DNA from: Symsagittifera roscoffensis
Taxonomy: Eukaryota > Xenacoelomorpha > Acoela > Convolutidae
Direction: 5' to 3'
Assembly: GCF_963678635.1 (NCBI RefSeq)
Contig: NC_087068.1
Coordinates: 45,489,013-45,553,012 of the forward strand
DNA length: 64,000 nt
The position numbers were made by a program, and so were the translations under genes. Every line of letters starts with the position of its first letter. The first letter of the stretch is position 1. This document shows, in pieces, positions 57,260-64,000 of this stretch. The notes beneath the pieces were generated by a model. The model made no database searches and was not told the origin of the DNA. It saw only the letters and a list, made by a program, of their open reading frames with translations.

Positions 57260-57831
57260 CTGTTATGGATCTGTCCTGCTGCTCTCTAGATTCTTTTGTT
57301 CGGTCTAAAAATACGTATTCATTGAGATAGGAGATGATGTAACATGACGTTGACGAGCCATACTGCAAACGAGGAAGCAGAAATCAAAAATTCGTCGTTT
57401 GTGATTTTGAGCATTTTTCAATTTTTTCATTGTCAAAAAAAAAATTGGTTAAGATAGCATATGATGTAACAGTGAACCCGATGATCCATTCTACATATCA
57501 TTAGAAAAAAAACTCGAGCCAAATAGTTTTTTTAAACAAATTTTTCGATGATGAGCAAATTTTGTGTTAAAGCGTATATCCAAAAATTCAATGGTTTAAG
57601 AAATACAGGAGAATGCAGCGTGGCCTTGATGAGTCATCCTACGTACGATTAAGCAGAACTCAAACAGTGCATTTTTAAATTTATTTTTTGATGTTGAGCA
57701 ACTTCTATAATATTACATATGCTCAATATCTCAATGGTTCATTTGATATAAGATGATGTAACATGACCTTGATAAGTCATACTACATATATTCAGCGAGG
57801 CCAACTTTGAACAATGCATATCATGACATAA
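57260..57831. repeat. Satellite array, right-arm copy
   Basis: Mirror of 8,581-9,180. Forward-orientation marks GATGATGTAACATGACCTTG, GATGAGTCATCCTACGTACG and TTGATGTTGAGCAACTT are seen. Confidence 0.7.
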
Positions 57832-58210
57832 ACTGAACATTACGAGGCCAACTTGTTCACTGGGTAGGCGCATAATTTTCTGACTGCATGTTCTTGGATT
57901 CCAGAGACACCTTTAAACATGTTCCAAAATGTAAGCGGATTCCACTGAAAAAGTTGTCGTAAATCCCCGGTATAAATAGCCATCACGTAACTTTTGTCGA
58001 CACATTATTTTTGTTACGGAATCCGCAATGAGCGAAAATAGGTCGCTGTATCAGATTCCGCAAATGTAAGTGGATTCAGCGAACTTTTGCAGATTCTGTT
58101 AAAAATTTGCGGATTCTGCTCGCAATTTGCGGATTCCGCCTAAAATTATGTTTTTGGCCTGTTGCGGAATTCGCTTACAATTCACAGTTTGGCCACGACT
58201 GAATGTTCAG
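57832..58210. mobile_element. Non-autonomous TIR element, right-arm short copy
   Basis: Mirror of 8,204-8,580. The ends are ACTGAACATTACGAGGCCAA and its inverse (TTTGGCCACGACTGAATGTTC, allowing changes). Interior GCGGATTCCGC units are present. Confidence 0.75.
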
Positions 58211-58849
58211 TAATTTTCATGTTCATGTTTTTGGTCAGAAAATCATTATTTACTGAGTAATACTTTTTGCTCTTGCTCCTTCCCGAGCATTGCTCGCCCC
58301 TTCTTCCGGAAGTTTCATTTCTACAAACTTTTGTATCTACTGTAGATGCATAAAATTAATTGAGCCAAAGCGAGCAAAAAAATGAAAAGGAGTGGCTGCC
58401 AAACCGAAAATAACCAAAACAGTTCACAAGCAAACACTCCTCGCGTAACATGGTTGACTCAATTCTACTTAAAATTGTTACGAACACTATTGCTTTAACT
58501 GAATCAATAGCATCGTTATCGTTTCGTCAACCAAAAGTACTTGAATTCTTGGGTTGAATTTTTTTTGTTATTTAAAATGAAGACTAGTAAATAAATGTGA
58601 AACAAAAAAGAATGACATGCCATATTTAAGTTTTTCGAGTGAGTACTTGAACTTCAAATAAAGGCAAAAACACTTATTTAGTCAACAACTACTCACCAAA
58701 ATTGTGTTCAGGCTTTTCCAGAAATACTAAGAAATCAAATTATACATCTTGTGCGTCAAATTTCTTCTATAAATCAGAAAGCATGAGCAAAAACTAGGGC
58801 ATCTTTTTCTGCTTGCTATATTTATGGAAACTGTCAATTATGGCTTTTT
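58211..58849. other. Gene-free DNA
   Basis: Mirror of 7,610-8,203. A left-arm frame at 7,922-8,164 is not kept open here, so no gene is called. Confidence 0.4.
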
Positions 58850-59130
58850 CTTTAGTGATATAATTGAGAGACATTGTTATTTTCCGGTCGAAATGCGTCA
58901 AAATTTCTAAAAGGGGCGCGCTTCAAATTCTTTTTCTGAAAAATACGGTTTGCTTATTAAGTTTAAGTCCGGGGTGGCTAACTCATAGAGTAATTTCAGA
59001 TAAGGTACACCATCTGTTCGTCACGCTATCTCATTTTCGGCCGGATATATTCGTGCAACTTCTTAGTCTAAGCCAATCCTAATCTTAATCTTATATCTCC
59101 TAATCTCAATAGATCTAGTCTATACTGGGG
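58850..59130. repeat. Right-arm partner of the low-divergence block
   Basis: Mirror of 7,327-7,600, with about six differences in 250 bp. Confidence 0.45.
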
Positions 59131-59668
59131 TGGCGTCCCTCATGCTTGAAGGACTGAATGCTTGAAATCGATTTTAGGTTACTTTCAGCCAATCAGAATT
59201 GAGTATTCAAAATCTCAAAATAAATGGCGAAAATCTCAAAGTAAGAAAATAAATCCAGGCCATTAGTGTTAATATTGACTGATTAGATAATATGCAGATG
59301 AGTTTTCAAGACTGGAAAATTCTTATGATTTTGACCTCCTTAATCTTGATGATTATCTGAATAGTATTGCGGTTGTAAACCGCAATTTGTAATATTTTTG
59401 ATTTTTTTCCACTGATTTAATACATTTTTGTTAATATTGACTCCGACTTTGTAAGAAAGACCTTAAGCCAATAGAAACGCTTAGCAATTTTGATTGGTTA
59501 AATTTTTTCAAGCATTCGGTTTTTCAAGCATGAGAACCCTCCCCGTATACCTTATACTGGTATTTGCGAGTTAGATATCTTGAACTGTTTATTTTGTTCT
59601 GTTGCTGAAACTATGAATAGTTTCAGCGTTACAAATTTTTATAAGTGTTAGTTATGGATCATGATTGC

Positions 59669-60480
59669 CCGGGTTGATAAAAAATGGTTATCATACATTT
59701 TTCATATATGAAAAAAATTCTTATTATAATCTTTCATACAATTTCATAGAGCAAAAGTATATGTAAAAAAAAGCAAAATAAGCATTTTTTCCATAAATGA
59801 AATGGTATGATACGCATTTTTTCCATACTATGAAATTGTATGATAAGCATAAATGAAAATTCAAAAAATTTTTGTTTCGAAATTTCGTGTTTCAACCGAA
59901 ACATTAACAAAGGACTTTTTGTCATGAGAAAGCCCAGAGTGTAACTGGCAGTTACCACGCAGATAAACTGCATTTGGTTGTTTCAGCCATGAAAGTTAAT
60001 TTTAACATTTTCACATTTTAACATTTTAACATTTTAGCCATATACCAAAAAGTATCTTTTTGAATATGGCTAGATAACTTTTAGCTTAAAATTATGATGG
60101 TTGAAAAGAAAAGGCCTGTTTTTTTTTACAAATCTATTTTTATTATAGCTAATGAAACAAAAGATAATAATCGTGTTTACAAAAAAAAAACATTTTCATT
60201 TTCATGTGATTTTTGGGTTTTTTTTTGGGTGAAAAACTCATCCTGGACTACGTTATAAACTCAAAAATGTCAAATTTTGCATGCAATTTTTTTTCCGTAA
60301 AAGTTATATTTTAGCAAAAAAGCAAATTTGCAGCCAAAAAAGGGATAAACAATTTTTTATCTCAAATTTTTATTTTTGGTTTATGAAAAAAATGCATATC
60401 ATACAATTTTCATATATGTTTTATCAATAATATAGTTGGATATAGAATTTTCAATGCGATCGATATAGAATTTTCAAGCT
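59669..60480. repeat. Dispersed GTATGATAAGC-type repeat, right-arm copy
   Basis: Mirror of 5,911-6,719, beginning GCCCGGGTTGATAAAAAATG and ending CAAGCTGGCTCCCTGG. It carries a small local duplication (CATTTTAACATTTTAACATT near 60,010) absent on the left. Confidence 0.65.
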
Positions 60481-61177
60481 GGCTCCCTGGTTATTATTTT
60501 TGCTGAAACACTGAATAATTTGTCTTCCTATTGAATTCATTGTATTAAGTTAACAGGTGAAAAAAAACAGACAAAGTCAAAAATTCTAGTTGTTAAACTT
60601 CCATTTACACGAAATGTCAATTACTGTTTGATAAGATTCATATCTAGCCAAATGAATGTAATTCATCTGGCTTGCAACAAGTCAAAGTGAGTTTTCTCTT
60701 GAGACAATTTGATTTGCCGTTAAGGCTACACCTTAACAAAAAATGACTAAATTACCAACTTTCAAATCCTCATGGTCTTTCTTAAAACGAACTTAGATGA
60801 AACGGACTTTTTTTGTGCTAAGGGCATCGGGTATTCACACTATGCAAAATAGATTATGTCAAATTTGACAGATAAAAAGTCCAGATTGCCTGGACCAAAA
60901 AAAAACATCAAAAACAAATATGTAGTCACTTTCTTTGATAGTCAGAACAAAAAGTAGTTGTCTCGGCAAAATCTACCCGAAAAAGATTGTTTTGTTTCTT
61001 TTTTTTTCCAATTGGTTTATGCTGCAGTCATTCGAAAAAATTACTGTCCTAAGTAACAAAACTTACTGTGAAATATTATCAAAATTTAGCCAAAATATAC
61101 TTCAAAACAAATGTTCTGTTAAGTTTTTTTGTGATAATTAATAATGGGGCCACTGTTTTAAACATGTGTGTTTCTAG
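60481..61177. other. Intronic DNA before the terminal receptor exon
   Basis: Mirror of 5,352-5,910, plus about 130 bp of small indel differences. No further feature is seen. Confidence 0.4.
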
Positions 61178-61414
61178 ATTACAATTGCTCTTGTCGGAAG
61201 CTCAGCTGTGTTTGCTGTCTTTGGATCTGTCCAATACGCAATCTTGTTTATTGCATTTTTATGGATCGATCTGAGCAACCCGGACGAAACGCTCATCTTC
61301 ATGGGGATGGCCCAAATTGTTGGCTCTATCGGAGTACTTCTCCGCAGTCCCATTCTGCTCTTCATGAAACCAATGCGTGAAGCATTGAGGCGTGCAGTTT
61401 TTTCGTCCAAATAA
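61178..61414 (+). CDS. Receptor terminal exon (TM6-TM7 and C-tail), right-arm copy
   Basis: Mirror copy of 5,115-5,351. The acceptor TTTCTAG ends at 61,177, phase 0, with 78 codons and a TAA. The encoded protein is identical to the left copy; the two base differences (GCC/GCA and TCA/TCG) are synonymous. It carries TM6 (starting ITIALVGSSAVF), the DLSNPDE loop, TM7, and helix 8 with KPMREALRRA. It pairs with the TM4-5 exon at 36,757-37,002 on the same strand. This identity within diverged surroundings is the best evidence that both copies are, or recently were, working genes or alleles. Confidence 0.82.
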   Translation: MTIALVGSSAVFAVFGSVQYAILFIAFLWIDLSNPDETLIFMGMAQIVGSIGVLLRSPILLFMKPMREALRRAVFSSK

Positions 61415-61929
61415 TCAAATAGACAAGTATCTCCTCTTCATTCACCCAATGAAGACTGCATAATCATTCCAAAATTGTTTCCAAATCAGTTTTTCAGCCA
61501 ATTCCCTTCGTAATCCTAGTTTTCCTTTTAAAAAATATTTTCCCAATTCAGATTGAAAAAATTGTTTGAAACGTCTTTTTATTCAGTAGTTAGTTTTGAG
61601 AACAGCAGTGTGACCCAGTTAGTACTACTTTATGGCATCCATTTTTTAAAATTGATTCAACATAAAAGGTCACAATAGTGCCTTAGGACAGGTCAAGATC
61701 CATTTTTGGTTCTGATAATCAGTCTTGTAAAATGTATAACAGATAGCAAAACATAATCTTGACATGGAGTCCTGGTCTTGAATCAAATGATTTTTTAGTC
61801 TTAAGCAACTGCAAAATGAGTTTCCGATTAATGACATTTGGAACCGCAAATTTAAACATATAAATTAAGAACCTCAACAGTATTCGAGCTCATAAAACCA
61901 GTATATTGTACCTGATTAAAAGTCTATAT
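61415..61929. other. 3' flank of the receptor gene, right arm
   Basis: Mirror of 4,641-5,114. No gene seen. Confidence 0.4.
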
Positions 61930-62002
61930 TCCGTAGCAAAGATGTATACTGCATCCTGTATCCTTCATCCTGTATAAATCATCCTGTTTTCTCTATCCTG
62001 TC
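61930..62002. repeat. GATACAG-type short tandem repeat, first half
   Basis: Units such as ATCCTGTATCCTTCATCCTG run up to the TIR element; the second half resumes at 63,293. Confidence 0.7.
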
Positions 62003-63292
62003 ATTACAAGGCCAAACTGTGCATTCTGTGCACTGTATGTGGATTCCGCAACAGGCCAAATTCTGATTTGTAGCGGAATCCGCAACACTGCTACATTTCT
62101 TTGATCTTTTTTGCTGTTTTGGACTCCACAAACAAATACCTAAAACACTGTACCGTTCAAAATTGCTCCAAAAATAGGCGAAAATTCAGAATCCGCGAAC
62201 GAAAATGCGGAATCCACAAACAAATAAAAAGACATGTGTATAATTGAATTGAGCAGTTGCGGAATCCGCAACTGTAAGCGGAATCCCTAAATTGTAAATG
62301 GAATCCGCAAATTGTAAGTGGAATCCGCAAAATGTAAGAAGAATTCACATTTTGTCTGCGGATTCCGTTTACGTATACGTATGTGTAGTATCATTTAAAA
62401 CTATATCTTTTAGAATACACATTTCCTTGAGAATAAGACATTCAGAGCTCTAAATTTGTTTAATAATTGTGAGTCAGCTATTCAGAAAGATTTGAATAGC
62501 TAACTCATAATTTCACTCTGTGATCTCATCTTAAACACTATCTTCATAAAAGGAATTCACGCTCCCAAATACTGAATCTCAAGTACTGAATCCGAAATAC
62601 TGAATCTCAGATACTGAATCCTAAATAGTGAATTTATTCGGCGATATCTCTTCAGGACTCTGTCATCTCATCCCAAAAACTATTTTCATGATTTGAATTC
62701 ACATTCCCAAATACTGAATCTCAAATACAAAATCTCAATTAGTGAATTTCAACTACTGAATCCCAAATACTGATCTAAGTCGGCAATATGTCAACCCACT
62801 AATGAATCCCAATTATCGTAAAAATTGACCCAATTACCAAATTACCCCAATCCGTTTATTTGGTGTTGTGATTACAAATTATGATCCCAAAAACTGCTTT
62901 CAAAAATGAAAAAAGTGACATCTATCGATTTAGTTAACCAATGTTTTAAGAATTGTTCATGGACAATACTTGAGTCCTTGCTTTTAAATTCCGCTAGTGC
63001 ATATGCAAGTTCAGTAATAAATAAATTTCTGAATTCCTTTACAGCTGGCGGAATCCACTTACAGTTGCGGAATCCAGAACAACTAGCTATATTTGCTTGT
63101 TGCGGAATCCGCAACAAAATAAATGGGCCGAAAAAAAAATACTTTACAAGTATATGTACGCTGAACCCACGTAAATATTGTAACTGGAATCCACTTACAA
63201 TTTGGAACATGTTTAAATACTTGTGTCTGGAACCCAGGAACATACAGACACAAAATTTTGCGCCTATCCAGTGCACAGTTTGGCCTCGTAAT
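62003..63292. mobile_element. Non-autonomous TIR element, 1.29 kb, right arm only
   Basis: The ends are TTACAAGGCCAAACTGTGCA and the inverse TGCACAGTTTGGCCTCGTAA. The interior has GGAATCC minisatellite units at both sides (62,040-62,350 and 63,050-63,115), ATACTGAATCTCAAA-type repeats in the middle, and the core AACCCAGGAACATACAGACA. The left arm has an uninterrupted tandem repeat here (near 4,530), which is an empty site. No transposase frame is seen. A plus-strand frame of 164 codons (62,906-63,400) runs through the TIR and minisatellite and is rejected as a gene. Target duplication is not clear. Confidence 0.85.
62566..62775. repeat. Tandem repeat of ATACTGAATC(T/C)CAAA
   Basis: Units of about 13-15 bp in two runs (62,566-62,640 and 62,705-62,775), separated by TCATCTCATCCCAAAAACTA-like DNA that is itself repeated from 62,520. 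Found inside the TIR element only. Confidence 0.75.
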
Positions 63293-63480
63293 TGTATACG
63301 GTATCTTGTAATTTGTTACTGTATTCTAAATCCTGTAAATATATACTGCTTTGATACTGTATATACTGCTTTGTCTTGTATCCCGGCTTTGATGATATAG
63401 TGTACAGATTTCATCTGGATTTTTATGATGCAGGATTTCAGATTAATCTTGTATCCTGTATCCTGATAGATCATAGTTTT
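63293..63480. repeat. GATACAG-type short tandem repeat, second half
   Basis: Units such as TGTATATACTGCTTTG and CTTGTATCCTGTATCCTG continue the array interrupted by the TIR element. The end mirrors about 4,390. Confidence 0.7.
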
Positions 63481-64000
63481 TATAAATTATTCTGCACCTT
63501 CTACCAAAAAAACTGTGTTATCAATGTTGCGAATCTTGTGCGAATTGACTAAGGAGAGCTACCCCTTGAAAAACATGTATAGTCTGAATACAAAAGAATA
63601 AATTTTAGTTATTTCGAATTATTAGGGAAGAGAATTTGTTACCTGTTTCGAGATTCAAAAATTATTTTTGGGGCCGGCACTCAAATTGACCGCCCTCTCG
63701 CCAGATAAACCTTGATAGATTCAAGGTTATTAATATCTTCTCTATCGCTCATCAGCCATGACAGCTTTCTTCTAAACTTCTCTCATAAAATTTTATCTTT
63801 TAATTACTTTAAATGCTATATATCACTGAAAAGAAAAGTTATCTGACCAAATCGGCTAGTATAAAAAAATTATAGACATTTTAACGACTCTTTGAACTGA
63901 AAAAGCTTGACTAATATTGGTTAACCTAACTATTTACAATTTCAACCTTTCATTGGACATCACGAAAATACTAAAAACATTTTGCATTTTTTTTAGTTTA
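63481..64000. other. Outer part of the right arm, no gene seen
   Basis: Mirror of about 3,845-4,380, AT-rich. Homology with the left arm reaches the last bases of the window. Confidence 0.5.

Larger units (their letters stand above)
33346..64000 (-). repeat. Right arm of the window-scale inverted repeat
   Basis: This is the reverse complement of 23,720 down to about 3,845, plus right-only insertions. Its first base falls inside the 3.43-kb tandem unit, equivalent to about 23,720 or 27,150. The tandem unit is present once here (33,346-35,650, 5' part cut by the gap). Flanking order continues with the receptor TM4-5 exon, so it aligns with copy 1 of the left side. Confidence 0.93.

Noticed and set aside
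62906-63400. 164-codon plus-strand open frame
   Set aside because: It runs through the minisatellite and terminal repeat of the TIR element and overlaps an open frame of similar size on the other strand; composition follows the repeat.

Overview
This is AT-rich eukaryotic (metazoan) DNA, sparse in genes and full of old repeats. Three things point to a nematode: pieces of a rhodopsin-like seven-transmembrane receptor that resembles nematode Srsx-type chemoreceptors, candidate introns of 45-124 bp with acceptors such as TTTCAG or TTTTAG, and long runs of degenerate satellite. The assignment is an inference; no rRNA, tRNA or spliced-leader gene was recognised.

The dominant feature is a window-scale inverted repeat. 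About 3,845-23,720 reappears in reverse complement at 33,346-64,000. The mirror axis lies at a run of exactly 200 Ns (33,146-33,345). The arms can be followed through four blocks. Between them are differences present on the right only: a TIR element (62,003-63,292), a nested LTR retrotransposon insertion (about 45,783-53,586), about 1.3 kb at 38,352-39,658, and about 440 bp with a hairpin near 42,235-42,675. Non-coding flanks differ by up to about 10%, but the receptor exons are almost unchanged. The pattern fits either an old genomic palindrome or two divergent haplotypes joined head to head by scaffolding. The N gap at the axis favours the second reading.

Layout. 1-3,840: AT-rich DNA with a direct repeat and a degenerate satellite of about 60 bp. 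3,845-23,720: left arm, with receptor exons on the minus strand (TM6-7 at 5,115-5,351, TM4-5 at 20,022-20,267), two candidate small genes of unknown function (9,314-10,001 minus, 11,681-12,093 plus), TIR elements, a Mutator-like MITE and satellites. 21,383-28,945: a 3.43-kb tandem duplication with a deleted third copy. 29,816-30,084: a probable TM2-3 exon of the same receptor. 30,505-33,145: a decayed Ty3/gypsy element cut by the gap. 33,346-64,000: right arm, with the mirrored receptor exons on the plus strand (36,757-37,002 and 61,178-61,414) and a 6.57-kb Ty3/gypsy element on the minus strand (46,045-52,611) that has LTRs, a PBS, a target-site duplication, and broken gag and pol.

The genes do not form an obvious shared pathway. 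The receptor is the only clearly conserved gene; its exons lie 10-24 kb apart in repeat-filled introns, and the two small candidate genes sit inside its largest intron.
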